Shown: positions 7,901-12,067 of the stretch, piece by piece
Numbering within the stretch: position 1 is the stretch's first letter
Layout: each line of letters starts with the position of its first letter
From: JANNHP01 sp031404455
GTDB lineage: Bacteria; Planctomycetota; JAJSAM01; JAJVHW01
Direction: 5' to 3'
Assembly: GCA_031404455.1 (NCBI GenBank)
Contig: JANNHP010000165.1
Location: forward strand, 1-12,067
DNA: 12,067 nucleotides
Position numbers and translations under genes: made by a program
Notes under the pieces: model-generated
Database searches by the model: none
Told to the model about the DNA's origin: nothing
What the model saw: only the letters and a program-made list of their open reading frames with translations

Positions 7901-9060
7901 CTGAGCGTGGCGTCGGTGGTCGTCGCGCCGACCCGCACCGCGCCGCGCCGCACCCAGAGGAAGTAGAGGCGCAGGAAGCGCGTGCGCGTTCCCATGCGCA
8001 CGACGGGCGCCGCGCCCGACCGGTCGATCCAGAGGTACCCGCTCCCGTCGTCCTGGTCCGACGCGAGGACGAGCTGCGACCACGCCGAGTTGCGTCCCAC
8101 GGACAGGTCTTCGTGCAACTCGTGGTACGTGGCCCCGATGTGCTCGAGCTGGGCCGACTGGAGACCGTACGTCACGGCACGGTCCGCGATGGCCTGGAGC
8201 GCGGTCGTCGAGACCCCGGAGTAGCGGTGGTAGGAGATCTGCGTCAGGTGGTCGAGCGCTCCGGGAACCTGCGCGAGTTCGTCGAAGAAGGTGACCGCGT
8301 TGCTCATCGCGGTGGTCGACGGTCCCACGAAGCCCGGCTGGAATCCCGCGGCCGAGAGCCGTCCCTGCGCCGCGACCAGCGCTTCGCCGAGGAGGTGCCC
8401 GCTCCACTGCGGAACCTGGTCTGGCTCGAGCATCAGTTCGAGCGAGTCCGGCACGAAACCGTAGGTGTCGCTCAGGTGCTGGAACGCCGCGAGCACGAAC
8501 TCGGCGTACTCCGCTGGGTCGGCGTGGTGATAGGCGAACCCCGGCCCGTTCTGATACGTGAACGCCACGTAGCAGAGGCTCACGTGGAGCGTCTCGCCGC
8601 GCGCCTCGACGAGCGTCTTCAGCGGGAGCACGCGGTCGGCCACGTCGGCGTCGAGCGCGCCGAAGTGGAAGCCGCCCGGGTCGGTGACGTTCGGGTCCGC
8701 GTTGTCGTTGACCGTCGAGTAGCGGAGCGCGCGCCACTCTGCGTAAGTGATGGTCCCGTCGTCGTACTGTTGCCAGTAGTCCTGCGAGTTCTCCATGCCG
8801 CAGCGCAGTTCCAGGCGGACGCGGTTGATCCCCACCTCCTCGACCGTCTGCCGCATCACCTCGTCCTTGAACTGTGCGTAGCCAGGCGTCGATTGACCCG
8901 CGTAGTTCGTCGCCGCCCAGCCGTCGATCGTCTGGAACGTGCTGTTCGGGTCGAAGACGATCTCCACGGGCGGTCCCGCGGCACACGGCGGAGCCGTGCC
9001 GCCCGAGAGGACGAACAGCGACAACATGGCCGCAGAAAGGAACTTACGACCGGCTCCCAA
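1966..9060 (-). CDS. Giant secreted protein: GH30-like hydrolase module, Ig-like repeats, nested beta-helix
   Basis: A 2364-residue protein. The start is TTG at 9060-9058, chosen because GAGG lies six bases upstream and the resulting N-terminus is a good signal peptide (GRK, a hydrophobic core, cleavage near CAAGP at 26-30). An ATG at residue 12 would lose the basic part. Residues 31-390 resemble a clan GH-A/GH30 barrel: FQTIDGWAATNYAG near 42-55, probable acid/base E212 in MLEPD and probable nucleophile E306 in QLEHIG. The two are 94 residues apart, a usual GH30 distance. Residues 380-460 fit the GH30 side beta-sandwich, and 465-555 look PKD-like. Twelve ~92-residue Ig-like repeats with the signature WTNDRGGSGTATGT fill 556-893 and 1424-2190. 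Between these blocks sits a segment with a beta-helix (about 1061-1420). The C-terminus (2195-2355) is a duplicated domain. No LPXTG or PEP-CTERM anchor is seen. The substrate is unknown, and activity is uncertain because the usual Asn before the acid/base Glu is Leu. Confidence 0.88.
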   Translation of the reverse strand: MGAGRKFLSAAMLSLFVLSGGTAPPCAAGPPVEIVFDPNSTFQTIDGWAATNYAGQSTPGYAQFKDEVMRQTVEEVGINRVRLELRCGMENSQDYWQQYDDGTITYAEWRALRYSTVNDNADPNVTDPGGFHFGALDADVADRVLPLKTLVEARGETLHVSLCYVAFTYQNGPGFAYHHADPAEYAEFVLAAFQHLSDTYGFVPDSLELMLEPDQVPQWSGHLLGEALVAAQGRLSAAGFQPGFVGPSTTAMSNAVTFFDELAQVPGALDHLTQISYHRYSGVSTTALQAIADRAVTYGLQSAQLEHIGATYHELHEDLSVGRNSAWSQLVLASDQDDGSGYLWIDRSGAAPVVRMGTRTRFLRLYFLWVRRGAVRVGATTTDATLSPLAFVNSDQRPAVVMKADVANDFNVTGLPAGTYGIRYATASAESVDLPDVHVGSGEVLSGSIPDAGVVTVHAKVLDAAPPPDPPVIDSSSPAGASLSVATGSTQAFSVGAHDPHGRTLAYAWNVDGVPTGANSPAFTYSAAAVGPHTVAVTVRNGVAQTPVSWSVTVTPISPGVLILGPTILPDHLTGDPTLDLSGIATSDDGVTEVVWSNDRGGGGAASGTTSWSVSGIALLSGVNVLTAVVTDGAAKTATERLRVFRDTEDPVVTITVPAAGGTLHVTTSPILVLAGQASDDHGVVAVSWSNDRGGAGTANGTSSWSSGPLTLSPGRNEFTVRARDALGHEGASAVTVDYDAASPSVAVTNGGASGSIETSATTIDLGGTASDDLGLASITWTSSSGASGTASGTASWSSGPIALSPGQNVLTFTATDVAGRTSKALVSVVRDTEAPVVAISCPTSAADFVTSSPTVGLAGFASDASGVAGVEWTNDRGGSGDALGGSGWSVGPSAMGLRDVLASVGSPSVPAGAPVSLLDLAPGTGFTGATSQPPAVGTGPGSDAKVIARWDVVPFQSFTGRLPVGVVAFHIAGIDRVEFSVEGGPWTAVRSMARNPATGVWEYSAWVDAAALADGPVEVRAVVYPTAGVPRVLAGPIDGALAFQNGNHSMFLTANGHGTVPQQTVYCSPAGSDSTGDGSAGNPYRSPGHAIGRVSAQSGSADGLTVYLMSGDYSWGPPPYPYATTSSRWIRLTPAPGVLRSEVVFDASAGGGFRTRLVSADNVTFRGTVQMSSTAPPYLADSYLWVNDCVLEGPGPDIDSGFFSTTDWSGTYFTACDVSNNRNGIRSATFIRDCLVHDISSSPFGASPMVVNSRCADRYDSTQFHGDIFHWFQDSNSLENFIAYGVHAVDFDSQGIFAEVMRPGGGQGPFVTMDNVALVDVHISKDASSASGSWWNRSTNHLLLWHVSFPDQPFRWGQSVEGTLLENVSIVGSVFHAFSISDLPANADVRHVHYTNPTYYLGTFPGTDVTFGDPAQGGMNRTSGPVALSPGANRITVLARDALGHESSSVLTVHYDLTPPSLAVTSPSVTGAHSTGAPTVSVAGTAADDGQIASVTWTNDRGGSGTATGTTAWTTAPIALLAGTNVLTFTATDTAGRTAQAVLSVFQDAQIPVVSIAAPTTATQFLTGSAPVTLSGTATDDGGVSAVTWTNDRGGAGVATGTGAFTTGPVALLAGRNLVTVTAVDAFGRTGTALLAVDYDASPPAIAATNPPASFDTLAAAQVVTGTASDDVNVASVTWTNDRGGSGTAAGTTSWTTAPIPLLPGANLLTFTATDVFGRTSAASLTVMHDVASPTIVVTNPTTAASFDTPIATQVVTGTASDDVTVASVTWTNDRGGAGTATGTTAWTTAPIPLLLGANVLTFTATDTVGRTTTAVLTVMHDVASPTIVVTNPTTAASFDTPIATQIVSGTASDDVSVASVTWTNDRGGSGTATGTTAWTTAPIELLPGANVLTFTATDTVGRTTTATLTIVRDVSDPSLAILTPTAAADFTTTSASVPLAGFASDDSSVALVEWSNDRGGGGAAAGTVSWSVGAVGLQPGRNVITVVARDAVGRERSAALTVWRDVADPAIAVTNPTGTGSLSTVTTTLTVGGSASDDLAVASVAWSNSRGGSGAATGTASWSAGPIQLASGVNVLTFTATDTAGRTQTSVFTVTCDHIVPGVTIETPTLAPTFVTSRPALVVGGSATDDQGLASVAWSTDRGVSGAVSGSTAWTATVPLSSGANVVSVTATDLLGNAATSTLTIDFRPASLGLVSGYNLVSLPCVPDTPFNASTLLAAVNGAGGRALAILDLDPAAPSLLLSMGAGRDFPLVPGRSYFVLSQSVSATALVGDALSVSPVNVTLRRGLNYVALPVASAASRTAAEVAADVAADGGEVLAISRWRNGRAEPFVPGAGLTDFDVAPGEGIIVLCGADSVWRVSP
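1987..2478 (-). other. Duplicated C-terminal domain of the giant protein
   Basis: Residues 2195-2358 contain two copies of one ~90-residue unit. Copy 1 has GYNLVSLP at 2199-2206 and LVPGRSYFVL at 2254-2263; copy 2 has GLNYVALP at 2289-2296 and VAPGEGIIVL at 2344-2353. The distance from the first Gly to the PG glycine is 58 residues in both. Units with GxNxVxLP followed by PGxxYFV occur at the ends of many long secreted bacterial proteins; a role in folding, attachment or secretion is possible but not shown here. Confidence 0.65.
2491..4791 (-). repeat. Ig-like repeat block 2 of the giant protein (end of repeat 4, repeats 5-12)
   Basis: Residues 1424-2190. After the C-terminal third of the split repeat 4 (1424-1457), eight units follow: 1458-1549, 1550-1641, 1642-1731, 1732-1823, 1824-1915, 1916-2007, 2008-2099 and 2100-2190. 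All carry the W(T/S)NDRGG core except the last two, which have SNSRGG and STDRGV. The steady 92-residue length points to growth by unit duplication. Confidence 0.88.
3316..3867 (-). repeat. Most recent 276-bp tandem duplication (Ig repeats 8 and 9)
   Basis: The units at 3592-3867 and 3316-3591 are 276 bp each and code for residues 1732-1823 and 1824-1915. By eye about 10 of 92 residues differ. One stretch of 57 bp is identical (3338-3394 against 3614-3670). They are the closest pair in the array. Confidence 0.85.
4792..6381 (-). other. Segment coding for a beta-helix domain, nested in an Ig-like repeat
   Basis: Residues 894-1423 of the giant protein, about 530 residues that share nothing with the flanking repeats. 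The first part (about 899-1060) holds a domain with RWDVVPFQSFTG, VEFSVEGGPW and NPATGVWEYSAW. The second part (about 1061-1420) starts with CSPAGSDSTGDGS, typical of the beginning of secreted right-handed parallel beta-helix proteins. It then has short turns rich in N, D and S (for example NNRNGIRSATFIRDC), as expected of pectate-lyase-like folds. The reading frame is kept at both edges. Before the segment the Ig repeat stops at GP (892-893); after it the repeat resumes at SGPVALSPGAN (from 1424), and together the two parts add up to about one repeat. No catalytic residues can be assigned from sequence alone. Confidence 0.75.
6382..7395 (-). repeat. Ig-like repeat block 1 of the giant protein (repeats 1-3 and first part of 4)
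   Basis: Residues 556-893. Each unit is about 92 residues, starts near DTxxPxVxI, carries a central W(S/T)NDRGG, then GTxxW, then GPxxLxxGxN, and ends near LTVxxD. Boundaries are about 556-647, 648-740 and 741-832; the fourth runs from 833 and breaks off after SVGP at 890-893. Such units usually act as extracellular spacers; that role is inferred here. Confidence 0.85.
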
Positions 9061-9063
9061 CGC

Positions 9064-9070
9064 TCACCTC
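9064..9070 (-). promoter_or_regulatory. Ribosome binding site for the giant gene; fixes the TTG start
   Basis: The minus strand reads GAGGTGAGCG immediately before TTG at 9060. GAGG ends six bases from the start codon, a normal spacing. The alternative ATG at 9027-9025 lies inside the signal peptide and would remove its basic residues, so the TTG is preferred. Confidence 0.7.
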
Positions 9071-9270
9071 GTGGTCGGACGGCGCGGAACGCTACCGCAG
9101 CGCCTCGAACCTTTGCCATGGGCAGATCGACCGCTCGGGAACGATGCCCGGGACCGACGCACGCAGCTCTGGAGAGACCCTTCCGCAGCAGTCCTATTGC
9201 CCGAGCGTGGAGTCCCTTTGTCGAGTTTCTGCTTCCCGCGAGATTCACAGCCTGGACCCTGGCGCCGAAT
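9071..9270. other. Upstream region of the giant gene; no gene seen
   Basis: This stretch probably holds the promoter and 5' leader of the giant gene, but I see no convincing -35/-10 pair. One -35-like TCGACA (minus strand, 9224-9219) has no good -10 at the right distance. Reading frames crossing it are Arg-rich, lack ribosome sites and overlap the giant gene in another frame. Confidence 0.5.
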
Positions 9271-9304
9271 CGAGCCTGCCCAGGCTCGAAGAGCCGAGCC
9301 TGGG
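9271..9304. terminator. Overlapping inverted repeats, terminator-like or leader structure
   Basis: Three arms share one core. CCCAGGCTCG at 9279-9288 pairs perfectly with CGAGCCTGGG at 9295-9304 across a six-base loop (10 bp stem). The same middle arm can instead pair with CGAGCCTG at 9271-9278. The two foldings exclude each other. No T-tract follows on either strand, so a classic intrinsic terminator is not supported. It lies upstream of the giant gene and downstream of the tRNA, so it may end tRNA transcription or sit in the giant gene's leader. Confidence 0.4.
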
Positions 9305-9325
9305 ATTCCCCTCTCACCCGAGCGC

Positions 9326-9378
9326 GCCCACGGCGCGCGTGGGCCTGCCGCCGGCGGAGCGCCCGCGCCGAAGGCGCG
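9326..9378. repeat. Two short GC-rich hairpins in the intergenic region
   Basis: GCCCACG at 9326-9332 pairs with CGTGGGC at 9338-9344 (7 bp, 5-base loop). CGCGCC at 9364-9369 pairs with GGCGCG at 9373-9378 with a GAA loop, the same loop as in the larger palindromes nearby. No gene is seen here. Confidence 0.55.
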
Positions 9379-9430
9379 CGCGACGCCGCGGCGAGCCCTC
9401 GTTCAGATCACGTGGCAACGGTCGCCAAGC

Positions 9431-9536
9431 GCCAGGAGTCGCACGCCGAGCGGGAGCGGACGCGGCGAAGCCGCGGAGCACCGGCTCGACGTCCAACTCC
9501 TGAGCGGTGTCCCAAACCCCCGCGCGCCTGCGGCGG
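9431..9536. repeat. Palindromic element copy A
   Basis: First of two direct repeats offset by 136 bp. Its core, 9433-9502, is an imperfect palindrome with ~34-base arms: it opens with CAGGAGTCGCACG, turns at CGCGGC-GAA-GCCGCG (9461-9475) and closes with GACGTCCAACTCCTG. The tail (to about 9536) repeats the tRNA 3' sequence in inverted orientation: ACTCCTGAGCGGTGT followed by CCCAAACCCC. No frame here looks like protein. Confidence 0.8.
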
Positions 9537-9566
9537 CTGTGTCGCTCGTCGCGCGGCAGCTCTCGG

Positions 9567-9671
9567 GCCAGGAGTTGCACGTCGTGCGGGAGCGGACGCG
9601 GCGAAGCCGCGGAGCACCGGCTCGACGTCCGACTCCTGAGCGGTGTCCCAAACCCCGCGCGCCTCCGGCGC
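9567..9671. repeat. Palindromic element copy B
   Basis: Second copy, 136 bp to the right of copy A. Over the first ~90 bases I count four substitutions against copy A, followed by a one-base difference in the C-run after CCCAAA. The core palindrome is 9569-9638. The tail carries ACTCCTGAGCGGTGT (9632-9646) and meets the tRNA 3' flank as the opposite arm of another hairpin. Confidence 0.8.
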
Positions 9672-9699
9672 GCCCGGGTTTGGTACACCGCTCAGGAGT
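9632..9699 (-). repeat. Long inverted repeat that includes the 3' end of the tRNA
   Basis: Arms 9632-9663 and 9667-9699 are complementary over about 32 bases with a TCC turn, one mismatch and one small bulge region. The right arm contains the tRNA CCA end, the 3' acceptor strand and the 3' strand of the T-stem (9681-9699). In a transcript running from the tRNA, this hairpin would be much longer than the acceptor stem. It has no T-tract, so it is not a standard intrinsic terminator, though it may still halt transcription or guide 3' processing. Confidence 0.8.
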
Positions 9700-9757
9700 T
9701 GAACCTGAAACCTCCTGATCCGTAGTCAGGTGCTCTATCCAATTGAGCTAGCGGTGC
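9681..9757 (-). tRNA. tRNA-Arg(ACG), CCA encoded
   Basis: I folded it by hand into a full cloverleaf. The acceptor is GCACCGC with GCGGTGT (one G-U pair at the end), discriminator A and an encoded CCA. The D-stem is GCTC/GAGC, the anticodon stem CCTGA/TCAGG with loop CTACGGA (anticodon ACG), the variable loop is AGGTT, and the T-stem TCAGG/CCTGA carries loop TTCAACT. Anticodon ACG, normally changed to ICG, reads CGU, CGC and CGA arginine codons. The gene is 77 nt with CCA. It lies between the exporter operon and the giant gene on the same strand. Confidence 0.97.
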
Positions 9758-9776
9758 ACCGCGATGAAGGGGGGAA

Positions 9777-9805
9777 GCTCTACCGCTCCGCCGGGGGAGC
9801 GTCAA
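9777..9805 (-). promoter_or_regulatory. Probable sigma70-type promoter of the tRNA-Arg gene
   Basis: The minus strand has TTGACG (9805-9800), a 17-base spacer and TAGAGC (9782-9777). The -35 matches the consensus in five of six positions; the -10 is weak. Nineteen bases separate the -10 from the tRNA 5' end, leaving a short leader for RNase P to remove. Confidence 0.5.
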
Positions 9806-9807
9806 GT

Positions 9808-9824
9808 TGCCGCCGTGGGCGGCA
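9808..9824 (-). terminator. Hairpin after the permease gene, possible terminator
   Basis: TGCCGCC at 9808-9814 and GGCGGCA at 9818-9824 form a perfect 7 bp stem with a three-base loop, 18 bases after the TAG stop of the permease. No T-run follows, so efficiency is doubtful. The tRNA -35 box begins three bases further on, a compact arrangement. Confidence 0.35.
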
Positions 9825-9842
9825 GAGCTTCGCGGCGCGGAG

Positions 9843-11933
9843 CTATCGTCCTGCGGGTTCGTCGACGGATGAAGCGGGCGCCGGCGCCCCGGACGCCCCG
9901 GGCGCCCCGGACGCCCCGAACGCGCGGCGCCGCGTCAGGACGAGCGCCGCGATCGCGACGGCGAGCAGCACCCCGGCGGCGGGAACGGCGACGTCGTCCG
10001 AGAATCGCGCGTAGACGTCCCGCACCGGCGGCCACTCCTGCAGCACCGCCGAGGTGTTGTTCAGCGCGTGCGCGATCATGCCCGGCCAGATCGCGCCGGA
10101 CCGCGACGCGAGGAACCCGAGCAGGAGTCCCATCAGGAACGTCGGGAGCCACCTCTCGGGTGCAATGTGGAACACGGCGAAGAGCGCCGCAGAAAGGACC
10201 ACGGCGCGCACCTCGGCGCCGCGGCCGCGGAACGCGGACGAGAACGCTGAGAGCAGGAAGCCGCGGAAGAAGAGCTCCTCGCAGATCGCCGGGAGCACGC
10301 CGATCAGGAGCACCGCGCCGAGAGGGTTCGAGCGGACGAGCGCCCGGATCTGCGCCTCGATCGCCCGCATCGCCTCGGACGGCTCGCCGACGCCGACGGC
10401 GCGCAGCAGCGCGTTGTTCAGGATCGGCGCCGCGAGGCCCGCGACGACGGCCGCTGCGATCGCGAGCCCGCCCGGCGCCCTGAACCGGAACGTGCCGGCC
10501 GGCGACGCGCGCAGCCACCACGCGAGCAGGACGCACGGCAGGAGGATGAGGAAGATCTGCGGCGCGAGGATCAGGGGGACGAGGTCGTCCTGCGACAGCC
10601 ACGACTGGCCGTACCAGTAGAACGACATCGCCGCCGCGAAGAGGAAGAGCGCCGCGGCACCGCCCGGCCGCTCGCGCGGCGCAGGCCGCACGACGAGCGC
10701 GGTGCCTCCCTCGGGCCCGCGGAAGAGCGTCTCCTCGCGCAGGAAGAGCGCGACCGACGCCCAGAGCGCCGCCGCCGCGTACGCGAACGTCGAGATCATC
10801 ACGATCGCCGTCGTGACGGGCTCCGTCTTGCCGAGGAGGAGGTCGCGGAAGAAGAGGACCGCGTTCGTGACGGGCAGCGGGGCGAGCGCCGTCGTGAGCG
10901 GCACGTTCGGCAGGATGACGACCATCGCGAGCGGCATCACCACGAGGAAGAGCGGAGTCAGGTAGTGCTGCCCCTCCTTCACGCTGCGCGCGAGCGTCGA
11001 GAGCGCCAGCGACACCGCGGAGAAGAGCGCCGACAGCGGCACGAGCAGCGCCAGGATCCCGAACAGCACCGACGGCGTGACCGCGAGCCCGATGCCGGCC
11101 TCCGGCGCGAGCGCCGTCATCAGCGGCCCCATCGTGAGGCCCATCGAGGCGAGGTTCAGCGTCGCCGCGGCGAGCGTCACGACGAGCACCGCGAGGAACT
11201 TCCCGATCACGAGCTCCGTCCGGCCGCACGGCGCGACCAGCAGCGTCTCCATCGTGCCCCGCTCCTTCTCGCCCGCGACCGCGTCGATGGCCGGGTAGAA
11301 GGACGACGACAGCGTCAGCACCACCAGGATGAACGCGAGCATCTTGCCGAAGAGGTACGCGGCACGGCGCTCGGGCGGCGCGACGTCCAGGGTCTCGACC
11401 GCGATCGGTTTGTGCCAGTCCTTCGGCAGTCCCCGCGCCTCGGTGCGCAGTTCGACGGTGAACTCGGAGAGGTCGGACATGGCCTGCGCGAACTTCCGCT
11501 CCGCCGTGAGGCTCACATCGCTCGATCCGTCGCGGTGGACGACCACGCGGACGGGCTTGTCGCCGAGGAGTTCCGGCGGTTCGGTCACCTCGATCCAGAG
11601 CGCGATGTCGCCGCTCTCGAGATCGCGCTCCGGATCGGCCGACGGCACGATGCGCAAGGTCTCGAACGAGAGCAGGCGTTTGCCGTCCGGCTTCGTGATC
11701 TGGCGGGAGATCTCGAAGAGCTTCGACCCGTACGGTCCCGTCACGGCGATCGGCTGCGCGTCGTCCTTCAGCTTCTGCTTCTGCATGCTGACGAGCGGCG
11801 CCACGGCCAGCATCATGAGCGGGTAGAGGAGCACCGGGAGGAGCAGCGCGACGAAGAGGGTGCGGCGGTCGCGCAGCGATTCGCGCAGTTCCTTCGCCGC
11901 GACGAGCCCCACGGTGCGCAGGTCGACCCTCAC
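9843..11933 (-). CDS. ABC-2 permease (NatB-like) fused to CPBP intramembrane protease
   Basis: A 696-residue membrane protein starting at GTG 11933-11931. The N-terminal half is an ABC-2 permease: TM1 at about 25-47, a large outside domain (about 48-190), then TMs at about 193-215, 242-265, 281-310, 322-342 and 372-398. GEKERGTMETLLVAP at 221-235 is the conserved signature of this family. The C-terminal part (about 425-667) is a CPBP (Abi/CAAX-protease-like) domain with its motifs intact: E552-E553-L-F-F-R557, F585-A-V-F-H589, and H622 with N625-N626. The stop of the ATPase gene overlaps the start (GTGA), so the two should be co-translated as one exporter. Fusions of this kind are known and usually annotated as Na+ or drug exporters; the real cargo is not evident. 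The tail is a low-complexity GASGAP repeat. Confidence 0.92.
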   Translation of the reverse strand: MRVDLRTVGLVAAKELRESLRDRRTLFVALLLPVLLYPLMMLAVAPLVSMQKQKLKDDAQPIAVTGPYGSKLFEISRQITKPDGKRLLSFETLRIVPSADPERDLESGDIALWIEVTEPPELLGDKPVRVVVHRDGSSDVSLTAERKFAQAMSDLSEFTVELRTEARGLPKDWHKPIAVETLDVAPPERRAAYLFGKMLAFILVVLTLSSSFYPAIDAVAGEKERGTMETLLVAPCGRTELVIGKFLAVLVVTLAAATLNLASMGLTMGPLMTALAPEAGIGLAVTPSVLFGILALLVPLSALFSAVSLALSTLARSVKEGQHYLTPLFLVVMPLAMVVILPNVPLTTALAPLPVTNAVLFFRDLLLGKTEPVTTAIVMISTFAYAAAALWASVALFLREETLFRGPEGGTALVVRPAPRERPGGAAALFLFAAAMSFYWYGQSWLSQDDLVPLILAPQIFLILLPCVLLAWWLRASPAGTFRFRAPGGLAIAAAVVAGLAAPILNNALLRAVGVGEPSEAMRAIEAQIRALVRSNPLGAVLLIGVLPAICEELFFRGFLLSAFSSAFRGRGAEVRAVVLSAALFAVFHIAPERWLPTFLMGLLLGFLASRSGAIWPGMIAHALNNTSAVLQEWPPVRDVYARFSDDVAVPAAGVLLAVAIAALVLTRRRAFGASGAPGASGAPAPASSVDEPAGR
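9883..9918 (-). repeat. Two perfect 18-bp tandem copies in the permease tail
   Basis: GGCGCCCCGGACGCCCCG occurs at 9883-9900 and again at 9901-9918 without a change. It codes for GASGAP twice, in a tail after the last membrane segment that probably tolerates length change. Confidence 0.9.
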
Positions 11934-12067
11934 GGCCGCACCAGCTTGAAGAACGCGTCCTCGAGGTTCGAAGTGCCGGTCGCCGCGCGCAGTTCGGCCT
12001 GCGAGCCATGATGATTCCCACCCTTAGGGAGTCTCGGCAAAGAAGCTTGCTGTGAATGTTCTTTTTG
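11930..12067 (-). CDS. ABC transporter ATP-binding protein, C-terminal fragment
   Basis: The frame ending at TGA 11932-11930 is open to the right edge. Its last 26 residues, GSQAELRAATG then TSNLEDAFFKLVRP, match the usual end of NatA-type ATPases (a GTxxEL(R) turn, then a short helix with LEDAF). Walker and signature motifs lie outside the window. The stop overlaps the GTG of the permease, as expected of an ATPase-permease pair. The residues before HG (codons from about 12010 to the edge) do not look like an ATPase and use A/T-ending codons, so this outer part may not belong to the gene. Confidence 0.75.
   Translation of the reverse strand, partial: QKEHSQQASLPRLPKGGNHHGSQAELRAATGTSNLEDAFFKLVRP
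12011..12067. other. Low-GC edge segment, possibly not from this genome
   Basis: These last 57 bases are about 46% GC (26 of 57 counted), in contrast to the very GC-rich rest. Read in the ATPase frame, only about 6 of 20 codons end in G or C. No feature is recognised in them. An assembly or library artefact at a contig end is the simplest explanation. Confidence 0.5.

Noticed and set aside
8976..9000. Lipoprotein signal (Cys at residue 26 of the giant protein)
   Set aside because: The residues before it are APP, which do not fit a lipobox; a signal peptidase I site is more likely.
9201..9224. Promoter for the giant gene with -35 TCGACA
   Set aside because: No -10 with a fair match lies at 16-18 bases spacing; GCAATA at 18 is too poor to support a call.
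8856..9317. Minus-strand frame of 153 codons upstream of the giant gene
   Set aside because: It overlaps the start of the giant gene in another frame and has no recognisable domain or convincing ribosome site.
5887..9639. Long plus-strand open frame of 1250 codons
   Set aside because: Same antisense effect; it runs on through the non-coding hairpin region without a change in character, which a real gene would not do.
9431..9671. Possible CRISPR array
   Set aside because: There are only two units, each is a long palindrome of ~100 bases, and no spacers or cas genes are present.
9494..9699. Integrase attachment-site duplication (attL/attR)
   Set aside because: Duplicated tRNA ends made by integration are direct repeats; the copies here are inverted relative to the tRNA, lie within ~200 bp, and no integrase gene is seen.
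9751..9762. Perfect 12-base palindrome GCGGTGCACCGC at the tRNA 5' end
   Set aside because: It comes mostly from the acceptor sequence, is too tight to form a hairpin, and may be chance in GC-rich DNA.
9802..12021. Minus-strand frame of 739 codons overlapping the permease gene
   Set aside because: It is in another frame, is Arg/Gly/Ala-rich without membrane segments, and the permease frame has clear family motifs.

Overview
The window is about 12 kb of very GC-rich bacterial DNA, and every gene in it lies on the minus strand. The secreted multi-domain proteins (signal peptides, long Ig-like repeat stretches, a sugar-hydrolase-like module, a beta-helix) and an ABC permease fused to a CPBP protease suit a free-living high-GC bacterium, such as Planctomycetota, Acidobacteriota or Myxococcota. 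The sequence alone does not fix the phylum. It looks like a genome or metagenome contig and shows no phage or plasmid genes.

Layout in the direction of transcription (right to left). 12067-11930: the last codons of an ABC transporter ATP-binding protein; the outermost ~57 bases look foreign to the contig. 11933-9843: an ABC-2 (NatB-like) permease fused to a CPBP intramembrane protease, coupled to the ATPase by a GTGA overlap. 9842-9758: a short gap with a terminator-like hairpin and then a plausible promoter. 9757-9681: tRNA-Arg(ACG) with an encoded CCA. 9680-9061: about 620 bp with no credible gene. Its tRNA-proximal half is an array of alternating palindromes that re-use the tRNA 3' sequence; its gene-proximal part is plainer. 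9060-1966: one 2364-residue secreted protein with a GH30-like hydrolase module, a PKD-like domain, twelve 92-residue Ig-like repeats (one split by a ~530-residue beta-helix-containing segment) and a duplicated C-terminal domain. 1969-1: a second secreted Ig-rich protein, coupled to the first by another GTGA overlap and running off the left edge.

Function. The two secreted proteins are probably co-translated and act outside the cell, perhaps on polysaccharide or as large surface proteins; this is inferred from domains and gene order. The ATPase and permease would form one exporter (Na+/drug-type family) with a protease-like tail. The most unusual features are the palindrome array that can pair with the 3' end of the tRNA, and the beta-helix segment nested inside an Ig repeat of the giant protein. 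I found no known defence system, CRISPR array or mobile-element gene.
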